Assembly (NCBI GenBank): GCA_000499405.2
Contig: HG738138.1
Span: 7,934,888 to 7,998,887, forward strand
DNA: 64,000 bases
From: Onchocerca volvulus
Lineage: Eukaryota > Nematoda > Chromadorea > Rhabditida > Onchocercidae
Direction of reading: 5' to 3'
Shown in pieces: positions 51,418 to 64,000 of this stretch. Below the pieces are notes generated by a model, which had not been told where the DNA came from, did not search any database, and was given only the letters and a program-made list of their open reading frames with translations. Numbering within the stretch: the first letter of the stretch is position 1; every line of letters starts with the position of its first letter. Position numbers and translations under genes: made by a program.

Positions 51418-52342
51418 TTTTCTGAGTAATAATTTTCATCACTTAATGAGTTCTGTTGCTAGTTGGATTATTAAGGCAAACTTTCTTTCCATTACTTCCC
51501 AACTTTTCGGTACTGAAGTATTCTGCTTCGCTCTCATTTACTTAAATCCTGTTTTGCCCTTTAAACGGTAAGTGAATTTCGAAGTTTACGGTTTTATCAT
51601 TAGTTCTTAGATCTCTTCGAAATATGATAATTATGGAAACTTGGATGTTCGAGTGTTTTTTTTAGAGACTGTTCTCTCATCACTCAATTATTTAATATTG
51701 TTCAGTTATCATACTGCCTCGTCTACACAAAATCTCTCGTGTTCCTCATTCTTCTATATCGCACATTATACAGTTTTTAATTATGCATCACCATTCTCTT
51801 AGTCCTTTTAGTTCCGCTCTAAGTAGCTTTTTAATCTCCGATTATTAAAATACCATCAATATTTCTGTAATGCTCTCCTCCTACTAAGCAAATTCGGAAT
51901 ATGATAATAGTAGTTTCAACTAGAAAGTACTGCCCAGTGAGTAGGATGTATATAGTCAACCCAATTTTATAACTAAAAGATAACCTCTGCAATGAGTCAT
52001 CTCTACATTTTCCATAGTTTTCCAAAGTCATGGTGGATCTATTATTTTTCGTCTTCATTTGCACAACTCATTTTTAAAGTAGTTTTAACTCTTTCTTATA
52101 TTCTGTACTTCTTATTGAGTGGAACAAAAAAAGCTAAAATGTATTGGTATTAATGCTGTATGTTGGTTTATTTAATTATAATGATGTCTATCCTTTCACG
52201 TTTATTCACTTATATATTCTCTTCAGCGTGTTCATTTATTTCGAACCTTCTTATCTTCTTTTGGTTGTTCGTAAATTGTGCAGATTCTTTCGATTAAAAG
52301 TGTCATAATTTAGGTAATTGTTAAGCATTGAATTTATTAAAT
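51418..52342. promoter_or_regulatory. Upstream region of rps-2
   Basis: Pyrimidine-rich AT sequence without a supported gene. TAATTTAG near 52314 is a possible trans-splice acceptor about 30 bases before the rps-2 start. Confidence 0.35.
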
Positions 52343-54145
<1,803 letters not shown>

Positions 54146-54356
54146 TGAAGACGTTGTCTTATTTTGTTCTTTTTTTTTTATTTTTTCATGCTGATTGTTG
54201 AAGTGTTGTCATATATATGTCATAATATCGTATTCCTTCTGGATACCATTCGAGAGTGTTCGGGAAGTGTATCAAGAAAAAAAAAAAAGTAGATTCTGCA
54301 TATTATGCACTCAATTACAGATAAGGGATTAGAATTACCTAGTATCAATACATATA

Positions 54357-55620
54357 TCAATAACGATTGGATGATTCTTTGTAAACTATCGTCCATCTGG
54401 CGGGTTGTTCGCAATCGTTGTCACTGTCGGGACATAATCTATTGAAGGTTTTCTCTGGTTCGAAGCCCAGAATTTCTCTATCCTCCTGTATCCGATATGA
54501 GAAAGTTGATGTATGAGTACCAATAAAATAGCGGGCGTGGGCGCATATCCACTGTAAAGGAACATCTAAGTACACCAGCAACAAGAAAATCTAGTCTATA
54601 AGTGTCATGTGTTAGTAATCGAGTTATAATTTAGGAAAGTATAGGACCTGGTCAACAATGGAGACCTCTCCATCATTCAAAGATGAATCATTTAGGAATC
54701 GTTCAACTTGTACATTGGACGGCAAGAGTTTAATAAGAGTGGTCACTTCAGCAGCTGAAGCGTCGGTACATAAAAATACAGTAGTGAGATTTTCTTTTCG
54801 CAGAATCGCAGCAATCTACAAGAATGCAATATTTTGTTAAATAAAGAAAAGATCCGAATATCTCGTCCCAGTTTTTTTCCTGGTTCAAAATTCGGAACGA
54901 AAGATATTCACATGATATTCAAACTACATTCCCACATATTTAATATGATCTCAAGCAAACACTTCTCAAGCAAGCACTGAAACCTGCTCGGCGGTGCCAC
55001 TGATGGATGGTATATCAGCATTATGAGATCGCACAAAATCACCACGTCTCCAGTGGACACAAATAAAGTCTCCTCCTTGCGCTTCACCGTGTTCCTAAAA
55101 ATATTTTCTTCAGCTTAATCAGCTTTAAGATTTCATTAAATGTATTTACGTAACGTAACATACTTTCCTCGTTGCCTTCCATGAATCGAAAAGTATAGTT
55201 CCATCTCTCACATCATTTGAGTTCAGTCGTTCTTGCCTTAAATGTATAGCGATGCAAAATTTAAAAAATGCGTTGGGGAACGAAAAAGCGAGATTTAGCT
55301 TTTCTATTCCCAACGCCGCACAAAAATTCCATTTCAGAGCTAACACAATTGATCAATATCCCAACTCATTGTCAGGTTACCTAAATTCATCAGCGACAAG
55401 ACGAAGATGCTTTGCGTAACGCATGGAACGCCGCGCTTCCCAGTAATGGAAGTCGCCAAAATGTGAATGAAGCACCGTTTCTGCGCGATCAATCATCAGT
55501 GAATTCGCATGGTAATGATCTCTTTGAATCATATTAGCCAATGTCTCCGAATCTCCTTGAATTGAAATGCACGAAAATTTGCGAGCAGAAACATTTTCAA
55601 ACGCAAAAAACCAGCCCTTC

Positions 55621-55655
<35 letters not shown>

Positions 55656-56896
55656 AGTGTACTGAAATGAAAACGAAGACTAACTCGTAGGTACTAAATT
55701 TGATTTTCAGAAAAGTTTGGGAGCGAACACTGCGCAAATTTAAGATTAAAATTCAGGAAAGATTTTCAGTTGAAGTTCAAATCCCATCAGAGAGTGAGCA
55801 TACAAGTGTAAAATTCATATCTAGTTTTTTCTTGAAACTGTTTTGAAAAGCTGGAGTATTTCGTTCATTTTAACGCCTCGAAATCGTACCAAAGTCCATT
55901 CATAAATTTGTAATGAGGATCACTAATGCAGTTCCGTTGATCATATTTAATCTCATATTTCCCACCCGCCCAACCTTCTGCATAACCTTGCAAATATAAT
56001 ACTTCATCGATAGCATCGTAATTCGTTTCTAGAAATAATGGTTATGATTAATTTAACTTCTTTTATTTTTACCTTAAAGCATTCTGTGATTCTACTTGTC
56101 TTCGCTCTCAACGAAAACCAAAACAATGCATTTATTTCTTCGTTTTCTGTACTTCAAAATGGTATCATTCAACTTCAGCAAACTATATTTTTATCGAAAT
56201 TTAAGTTCTCTCAGTAAGAAAGATTTTCCACTGCAACATGAAAATAACTTGAAACATACCTTTTAAAAATCTATGAAATTCGATTACGGGAACAAATTCA
56301 TTGATACTCTGAATGTGGAAAAATTTCGACCAAGGCACTTTCAAGTGACCTCTCCGCCAATGATAAAGACCTCCCCATGGAGGTAATACAAGTACATAAT
56401 TATGACCATGTTCTCGCAAAATTCTAACCGTATTTGCTATTCTATAAATTAATGTGTGAATAACAAATCATAACAAATTCTGATCGAAACCATAATTTCT
56501 CATCTAGTCGGACAGGTAAATACAAATAAATTCAACCTAAAATTCAATTTGGGTAACCGTAAAATCATCTTTTTCTTGACGTGTCGGCAAGGAGAAATCG
56601 AATTTAAAAACAGCCAACAAATGGAGACTGAATTACCTCATAAAAACATCACGGCGTAGGTTAAATCCTTCTCCGTAATTGACATCGTAAATTAGAAACT
56701 TTCTTTCATTTTTACTGACGTCATTTGCTAATACAGCAATACTTTCATTAGCATCACAACACTTCATTATGAACAATAAATAAAACAACAGACAGGACGT
56801 AAATAGAAGCCAATACTGAAAATAAAGATTTGAAGAGAGCAGTTTCTGAAATTATTTCGAATTTATATCCTTGTTGAAAAATGAAAATCTAACCAT
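54357..56896 (-). CDS. pad-2: GDP-fucose protein O-fucosyltransferase 2 (POFUT2)
   Basis: Nine exons (56896-56894, 56815-56637, 56441-56260, 56028-55890, 55620-55381, 55236-55164, 55094-54984, 54815-54648, 54551-54357) give about 429 residues, the family's usual length. A hydrophobic N-terminus ([15 protein letters not shown]) targets the ER. Family blocks: [93 protein letters not shown] (GDP-fucose site), VFLCTDAS and [20 protein letters not shown]. It adds O-fucose to folded thrombospondin type 1 repeats in the ER. Worm pad-2 is the homologue. The first exon holds only the ATG. The acceptor before exon 5 is a T32 tract followed by AG. Confidence 0.95.
55623..55654. repeat. A32 homopolymer
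   Basis: On the POFUT2 strand it is the T-run directly before the AG acceptor of exon 5. Confidence 0.95.
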
Positions 56897-57573
56897 TTTC
56901 AAATCAGACTGCCATTTTTGCTTGTAAGAATCGAAAAAGACAGGTGATGCGGTTTAATTAGTGCCTGCAATCATTATATTTGGTGATAATAAAATAGTAG
57001 TCATACTCAACTTCAATTACAACAACTAAAAACATGATAGGTGAAACGATTAATACATGATGCAAGCTAATCTTCTGTAAATAAACGAATTTCCGCAAAT
57101 TATTCTAGAAAAGTGCTCTCTCAATAGTATGAATGCACCAAAAAAAAAAAAAAAAGATGCAAAGTAAATTAGATGCTTGATACACAAACATTCGCTGACA
57201 TATCAACACATTCCCTTCAAAATCCTAATACTGTAAAGCAAATGAACAAAATGCAGATATCCCACTTCTCTGTGGTGACACGATCAACACGGAATCTACT
57301 TGCTACATTCTCACGGCCCGTTACTGATCGCAACATAAACAACATCTGCGTTCCTGGTTGTTCGCTAGTGTTCGTCTGGTCGGCGTTTTAGTTTTTACGT
57401 GAAAATCTGGGTTCATAATGTTTTAAGTCCTTAAGGAGTTTGCTAGAACGAAGGAATAAAAACCGGAAGTTATGCGAATATTTGAGTGAAGATATAAACA
57501 TTGGCATAAACTGTTCTGTTCAAATACAATTCACAAAACTTTTCCAAGAATCTCTCAGTCACTAGCTACGGGA
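56897..57573. promoter_or_regulatory. Divergent upstream region of POFUT2 and the 57.6-kb gene
   Basis: Shared 5' region of two divergent genes. An open frame at 57173-57391 (+) shows no motif. No clear promoter element. Confidence 0.35.
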
Positions 57574-59691
57574 ATGTACCTGTTGCGGTGTTGTGGAATG
57601 TGTGATCAACCTATCGAGACGAACACAACACTTGAAAATCAACCCGAAATTTTGGATGAACCGGTCGTAACTGAACCTTTGCCGGATGTTACTACATTGC
57701 AGCTTGCGCAACCATCAGAATTATCGGAAAAGCTTGTACTGCCATCAGTACCTTCATTAGTCCTGGTCCCTACATCGGCAAACTGGGAAGTTTCCAAGAA
57801 AACTTCACCAGTGAAGGTTATTTCTTCTCATCATAATGCTATGGATAGAGTGATTATTGACAGACTTATTCCTTCCCTTTTCATTCACATTTTTCGTTTT
57901 TTTGTTTGAGATCCTTTCCCTTCCTGAGCACTTTGTGTTTGCTTTGCGCGAAATTCTTTTTACTAAAGTAATTGAAATTACAGAAATTTAATACTATATC
58001 ACCTTTCTTTGCTTCTGCTGAGTTCGGAAATGCATCTGAGGAACAGATTGACATGCACAATGCGCTGGATAAACGCATCAGTTCCCGCGAATATATCCTA
58101 AGCATTACAGATGACGAACTTTCTCGCTTTCCTGTTGCATTCATCGAGTCATTTTATTCAGACTTATCTCTTGGTCGGTAGTTTTTTGTAGTTGTTCGGA
58201 ATTCCTGAGGTGAACGGATTTATTCGTAATTTATTGTGATATAGTAAAAAAATTTTCGCCCCATGTGTGTTGTAGGTGAAATTATACAGCTGGAGCAGCG
58301 ACTGTGCGATCTGAAAACTGGCATTTCTTCTAGCAGACGAAGTCCGGAACCATTTTCAATAGAAAATGAAAATTTTTTGAAGTCTTACCGTTCTCAAATT
58401 ACGATTCACACCGATGCCGGTTTTCAAGTAAGCAACAAACGCAGTAGTCAGAATGGCTTCGATAGTCGTCTATTGATTTTATCTGTTCAAAATTGAAAGA
58501 TTATCCCCTTAGATTGGGAGGTTGTCAAACAATTACAACCTTTCCTATCAGTCATCGAGTTCCATGTTTGTTCTGAAAATCGGTTCGACTTTGTTGCATT
58601 TACCTCCAACTTTTTTGGATTTGGTAAATTAAGCATGATTATATTTAAGGTTTGAAATCCTGTACATTAATGTTTGAAAGACTGTTTTTATATAAGATAT
58701 TCGTGGAGACAAGATTTTCAATTGGAAACTTCACTCTTTCTTGAATGTATTAAAATTTATTGATGATAAGTTTTTTTGAGAAATAATCACTGAAAATTAA
58801 TTTTTTTATTTTTCCTTCCAGAATATGGCAGAAAAAATGGGTTTTCACGCGTTTCTGCAGAAACAACAGTTTGGTTTACCATTATCTGTTCCCACGAATT
58901 CTTGTACAACTTCATCATATGTACAAAGACCGCTAGCTCTTAATCGGTCTGTAAATTTAAATTTTCAAATTTTGTTCTGAGACGGCGGAAATTACACATA
59001 ATTTGTGAATTTCTTCATTCTGGAAATAAGCTTAACTGCTCACCTTGCGGAAGTATTTATCACCCAACGAGGGAGCCATCTTTTTCTGCTAAGAACTCAT
59101 TATGTTCTGAGGATATTGTGAAACAGAATGGTATGTTCATTTTTTATTTTATTAAATGATCATCTGAACTCTTGATTCCATATTCATAACTCCTTTTGCC
59201 TGTGATGAGGCCAGTACTCTTCGCTACAGCTTCTCCTGAGAGAGATTAACAGTGCCGATCGTAAAATCATTCAATTTTATCGCATTATTATTATTGATGT
59301 TAGTTTTTTGATCCTAGCTGGCCACTGAATGTCAAGTGTCATTTCGGCTTGCTTAATACACACACTCATCTCATAATGCAGCGAAAGCACTCATCTTTCG
59401 CTACTCCGATTTTCAATAAACGTCTAAGTGAATTTTTGTGGTACATCATTTCAAAATTAAAATTCATATAAATTTGTCATGATCGCTGACATAAGTATTG
59501 TATATTCTCATTTCAGCTGTGATTTTAGAGTAATTAATTATTGAATGTATTTCATTGCAGCAGACGGGAAGTTGTCACCAGTAATAAAAATCGCAGACAC
59601 AGAGACAGAAAATGTTGAAATTCATGAATTAAATAGCTCAAATGAACAAACTGTGAAATCTTTTATGGACGATTTATTATTGAAACTGTAG
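57574..59691 (+). CDS. Unrecognised acidic, serine-rich protein
   Basis: Six exons (57574-57816, 57984-58173, 58276-58427, 58822-58950, 59031-59130, 59561-59691) close in phase to about 314 residues. The N-terminus has four cysteine-like positions (LLRCCGMCDQP), followed by a Pro/Glu/Val-rich linker, then a helical block (LSRFPVAFIESFYSDLSLG, EIIQLEQRLCDLKTG), a Ser-rich stretch, CSPCGSIYHPTREPSFS, and an acidic end (VKSFMDDLLLKL). There is no signal peptide or membrane segment. I know no matching family. The CC near the N-terminus could be palmitoylated. The exon 4/5 junction has an alternative (58946 to 58982) that also keeps the frame. Confidence 0.6.
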
Positions 59692-60664
59692 GAAATTTTT
59701 AGACAGTAATAATTTCCAAAAAGATGATACCATAATTTTTGAAATTATAAAATAGTTTTAACGTGACCCATCAATGCAAAGATTGGGAATTTTGATATGT
59801 GGCATTAAAGGAATGAAATATTCGTACATCTAGTATGAAAGAAAATTCTCAGAAAACATGTATTTTACAAATTCTACAGGATTTTATGGCGAAACAACAT
59901 AGGTTTACAAAGTAGTAATTTTGCGGGTAAATGTCATTTTCATAATGTATAATAAATATTTAATTTTGTGATTGTTATACCTGCAGTCTTTAAGTTGTCT
60001 TTCGCATCATCTATGCTTTGCATGAATTTATGGTACTGCTTGTAATCCGTTCTTTCAATTCCTAATATTCGATATAAATCCTACTTTGAAGATGTTAATT
60101 TTTGCAGAATCATGTTTATTGATTTGCCTTTTTTTTTTTCGGGTATTGTGCTGGTTGATAGCTTCGTATTTCGTGAATTTCATATCATCTTGCCTCTCCG
60201 TTTTCTTATGTTTCATTTTTTCTTTTTTTTCGATTAATTTCTTTCCATAAAATTTCGATTCTCACAATTTTCCTCATTTTTCACTTTTCATTGTGATTTT
60301 TATTCAGTGGTTTCAATGTATCTTTTATTATTTTTGTCCCTTAATTTAAATTATTCCATTTACTGCCTACATGATAATAGTCGTTAGAATCTGCTTATGC
60401 TTCTATTCATTTTGTATATCAAATATTCCTGATTATTTTTGCGATATTTCTGTCAAAACACGTATCCCATCCTATTTAATAATGGCAAGCTAGTTTGAAA
60501 CATTCTAGGAAATAGTTGCCGCCACTAACTTAGGAGATACATTGGTATAAGTAGCAGAATTCTGCGCCGAGTTTTCGTACTGAGTTAGTTGAATCCTGAA
60601 GATGGCTTTCTCTGAATCTTGAATAGTTTAATTTCTGCATTTGCACTTCTGAATCGAGATTTTA
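59692..60664. other. Intergenic, no supported gene
   Basis: T-rich sequence with an AATAAA at about 59950 that could end the upstream gene; nothing else recognised. Confidence 0.4.
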
Positions 60665-60810
60665 ATGTTGGCGGTAAAGATCTGGGCTCCCGCAACGAAA
60701 TGCCTAAGATGCGCATTTAAGGCGGGGAAGGAGCTTTATTTGAGGCGGTCAGCTCATAGATGGTATGGTAATGAGAGTTCTGAAGATTGCTCTTTTTCTT
60801 TGGCAGGGAA
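60665..60810 (+). other. Candidate alternative first exon upstream of grp-1
   Basis: ATG-started frame (MLAVKIWAPATKCLRCAFK, then LYLRRSAHRWYG) ending at a good donor (AAG|GTACGG, phase 0). It is clearly less AT-rich than its surroundings and looks coding. Phase 0 fits grp-1 exon 3 (61643) but not exon 2. It may give an alternative N-terminus, or belong to a separate small gene. Confidence 0.35.
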
Positions 60811-61190
60811 GGTACGGTTCGCCGGAATTACGTATTCTAATCTTGTCATAAATTTTATCTGATTATTGTTGGAATTGATCATATTGAATAAAAAATGATA
60901 TGGCTTGAGATTCCACCACTTTGCACTTTTCATTACGGTGCCATATGTTGTTTGAGTGAAGAAAAATGCAACACAAAGACGTACTTTTACCCGTTATTTA
61001 TTTCAATGAAGAAAAAGTATGGAATGAGATTTTGAATTCCCTCTCTCCTCCCTTCCATCGCATCCTTTCTCTTCTAGATCTAGAAGGAGATGGAGAATAA
61101 TTGTGCATACGAAACAGTCTTGTGAGACTATCGAACGCTTATGAAAAGACTGTGGCTAAATAAATAAATAAAGCTCAAGCAATCGAATAC

Positions 61191-64000
61191 ATGGGGAAGA
61201 TAGTGTTGAACTATTTAGAGAAGTATTGGGAAAGTGAAGATGCAAGAAGGAATAGGTATTTATTCACTTTACTGACAAAATGTCGATTTCCATCGAATAA
61301 GCGATTATATTTTGGAAATTATTGCTCATTAAACTATTACTTCTAGGAAATTTAATATTCTGACTCGTTCTTGCGCAATCCGTTTATGTACTTTGATGGC
61401 TTATTTTAATACCACCGATCTCACTCCAGCCGAATTAGAAGATCTCGCTTTTTTGCGTGCACGCCGTTCTGGAATCAATGAAGATGTTGAAGTAAGTCTT
61501 GTTTGTTTTTTACTTTATTCTTGGATTTGTCATCTTTGAAATAGTTTTATTTAAAACGCCTTTCATTTAAACGATTATTATACTGATTGCAGAGATTCAG
61601 AGGAATTCCTGGACCGATAAATGTATAGATTTATGTTTTCAGGAAATTCGGTCAGAACTGGATGGAATCAACGCTCAGTTGGCAACAATCGACATTCCTG
61701 ATGAAGAGTTAATTTTTGTTTAAAATTGGCCTATACATTTTTCTAACACAAAGGATTTTTTGCAATATCATTAAGATTCATATATTTCAGATATAGTCCA
61801 AATGGAAGGCATATGTCGATAGCTCGGAAAAATTTCAATATAGATCCCAAAAAAGGTATGGAATATATGATTCAGCATAACCTCGTTCATAATTCATCTG
61901 CATCGGTTGCGGAATTCCTTTACAAAGGAGAGGGTAAATCTTTTATCATTTTCAATTTTTTTCTGTTTGGCATAGATTGATATAACCAAATATATTGAAT
62001 ATTATATTATCCTGCTTTTTATAATAACTGGAACTTAATCTGGGAATCAAAAAATTAAAAATGTCGCAAGGAGCTATAAATGTGTTCCCTATGGCATCTT
62101 ATGTAATGAGGTGATTTTCATCCACCTTTGTTATAGGATTTGTTTAGGTTTACGAAAAAGTGCTGTTGGCGATTATTTGGGCGAAAACAATCCATTTAAC
62201 TTGGAAGTGCTGGAAAAGTTTTGCGAACTGCATGATTTCACTGATCTCATCTTAGTGCAAGCACTTAGACAGTTTTTTTGGTCATTTCGTTTACCCGGTG
62301 AATCCCAGAAGATTGATCGTATGGTTAACGCTTTCGCGCGACGTTATTGTGCGAACAATCCAGGAGTTTTTTCTAGCATTGGTAAGAATGTTAAGTTTGT
62401 TGGGGTAATTTAGGATTTGTGATTCATTAATGCGTGTCCTACTTCTTCAGTGATTTCTCCAATAATTGATCTTCATTTCACCTTATGAAGAGAAGATTTT
62501 TTTCTTTTCTGAAATCCAATACTCTCCAATATACCAAAGTGTCACCTTAAGATTACTTTTTGATCAAGTGATAGTTAGACAAAAGATTATTCGCTTCGCG
62601 AAAATGTTTGAAACTTATTGACTCTGTCACTCTTCCAGTTACTCCGTTGGTAATAAAGGAAAAAAAATTTTATTATCATATAGAGTCGAGTTGCAGATAC
62701 TTGCTACATATTGTGCTTTGCAATTGTAATGCTCAACACTGCACTACATAATCGTAATGTGAAAACTCCATTAACGCTTGATGGCTTCATAACGATGTAT
62801 CATGGCATTGATGAAGGAAGGGATGTTCCGAGAGAATTGTTAGAAGTATATTGTGTTTACAGTCTAAATACCGCTATTAAATAGATTAGACAGAGAGTTT
62901 GATATTGAACCTGAGCATAGATTATACACTTCTATTTGCCTTGAACTTGCCTGATTTTATGGTTTTTAAAATATAATTTAACTAGGGAAGAAGATGAAAA
63001 AGCTACCGATGTTAGAATCACTATCTTTTTTCTTTTTTTGTTTTCAGAGTATTTATGAATCCATCCGGACCGAGCCTTTCCAATTTCCAACAGACGATGG
63101 AGAATTTTACAATACATTTTTCAATCCTGATCGCGAAGGATGGTTGTTGAAACAAGGTAATTCCCTCTTGTATGGAATTTATTGACTCACCTGTACCTCT
63201 TGTAATCTTTTAGTCTAACTGACTAGACAAAAGTACTAATTTGATTTTCAGTTTCCTTGAAATCGTTAAGGAGACGTTAGGTTCATTTTAGTTGTGAAAT
63301 GTGTACTCTTTCAGCATCTTCATTGGCTACAACACGTCCGTTTTTAAAATCGTGGAAGAGACGATGGTTCATTTTAGCTGAGAAATGTTTATATTATTTT
63401 GAACATACAACGGTAAGATTTCTAATTTATGCTCGGAGTAACTGAGACTCATAATTTTGGCTTATACACAATTTCAGCAAAACGTGAAGTCCCATTTAAG
63501 TTTATTTCTTTCCAGAAAATTTGTTATTTACTCGCAGAATCGGTTGGGTTATTTTACTAGGAATATTTAAGAAGAAGTGGCTGATATAAGCTAAATACGG
63601 TGTATTGAAGGCGAAGGAGCCACGAGGAATCATACCTCTAGAAAATGTTCATGTTCGTGCCATCGAAGAGAAAGGCAAGCCATACTGTTTCGAAATTTAC
63701 AGCGATAGCAGTGAGGTTTGTATTTATCAGTAAAATTACATTGAATCTATTTCCGGAAAGGGTATTGATCAGATTCATAATTTTTCTATGTTATTTGGAA
63801 TGCTGATGATATTTTCGCTTATGATTTTAATTCGATTTCTTTAAAATTTATTTCAGTCTTAATATAAACATAAGTGTTAAGTTACTTCGATATATTCAAG
63901 TATTCTGATGCGTTTGTCATCCTTATTTATATCACTTTGAGCTAACTTGTCTTTTACAGAATCATTTGCACTATAATCTGAGTTGAGTTATTTTTCAGAT
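61191..64000 (+). CDS. grp-1: Cytohesin-type Arf-GEF (GRP-1), 3' end cut by the window
   Basis: Nine exons are visible (61191-61255, 61347-61491, 61643-61707, 61791-61933, 62148-62381, 62697-62845, 63048-63156, 63315-63412, 63611-63715); the gene runs past the right edge. An N-terminal coiled-coil-like part ([32 protein letters not shown]) precedes the Sec7 domain: [40 protein letters not shown] with the catalytic glutamate near residue 191, then [19 protein letters not shown]. The PH domain begins DREGWLLKQ and continues [20 protein letters not shown] and [20 protein letters not shown]. Cytohesins load GTP on Arf1/6 at phosphoinositide-containing membranes. The start at 61191 lacks a clear trans-splice acceptor, so an upstream start is possible. 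Confidence 0.92.
63252..63303 (+). pseudogene. Decayed duplicate of grp-1 PH-domain exon
   Basis: Inside intron 7, TTGAAATCGTTAAGGAGACG and GGTTCATTTTAGTTGTGAAA closely repeat part of the next exon (TTAAAATCGTGGAAGAGACG, GGTTCATTTTAGCTGAGAAA at about 63342-63388). The copy has in-frame stops and is followed by its own CTTTCAG, which is the acceptor now used for the real exon. Confidence 0.7.

Noticed and set aside
54220..54414. A minus-strand ORF overlapping the POFUT2 3' end.
   Set aside because: Shadow of the POFUT2 last exon in another frame.

Overview
The window looks like nuclear DNA of a nematode, most likely a clade III (spirurid/filarial-type) worm. It is strongly AT-rich, its genes are split into many short exons by GT-AG introns ending in TTTCAG-like acceptors, and many start codons sit a few bases after such an acceptor, as expected for spliced-leader trans-splicing. 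It carries an exact copy of the 22-nt nematode SL1 leader. The proteins are nematode-like, including a nitrilase-Fhit fusion, a TWK potassium channel and an EGL-17-like FGF. I see no prokaryotic, viral or intact mobile-element genes.

Layout: 0.6-3.2 kb (-) nft-1 nitrilase/Fhit fusion; 4.1-5.4 kb (+) TRAP-delta; 5.9-8.1 kb (+) FAM210-type mitochondrial protein, whose intron 4 holds an antisense SL1 copy and a 73-bp tandem repeat; 10.8-11.5 kb (-) ZNF593/Bud20 zinc finger; 11.8-12.9 kb (+) COA1-like protein; 15.1-17.9 kb (+) TMEM68-type acyltransferase, followed by a large hairpin; 21.9-26.7 kb (+) exocyst subunit SEC-3; 27.3-30.9 kb (+) two-pore potassium channel with degenerate filters; 33.5-38.1 kb (-) FGF gene built from short exons; 38-44 kb gene-poor; 44.1-50.5 kb (-) HYOU1/GRP170 ER chaperone in 20 exons; 51.1-51.4 kb (-) unrecognised ORF; 52.3-54.1 kb (+) ribosomal protein S2; 54.4-56.9 kb (-) protein O-fucosyltransferase 2; 57.6-59.7 kb (+) unrecognised serine-rich protein; 61.2 kb to the right edge (+) cytohesin/GRP-1 Arf-GEF, cut by the window end.

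The genes are mostly housekeeping. Several act in the secretory pathway (TRAP-delta, HYOU1, POFUT2, SEC-3, cytohesin) and others in mitochondria (FAM210, COA1-like), but nothing in the sequence makes them one pathway. Exon models below were built by hand: splice phases were checked exon by exon and close without frameshift for the named genes, except for the 5' end of the FGF gene and the acceptor of HYOU1 exon 7.
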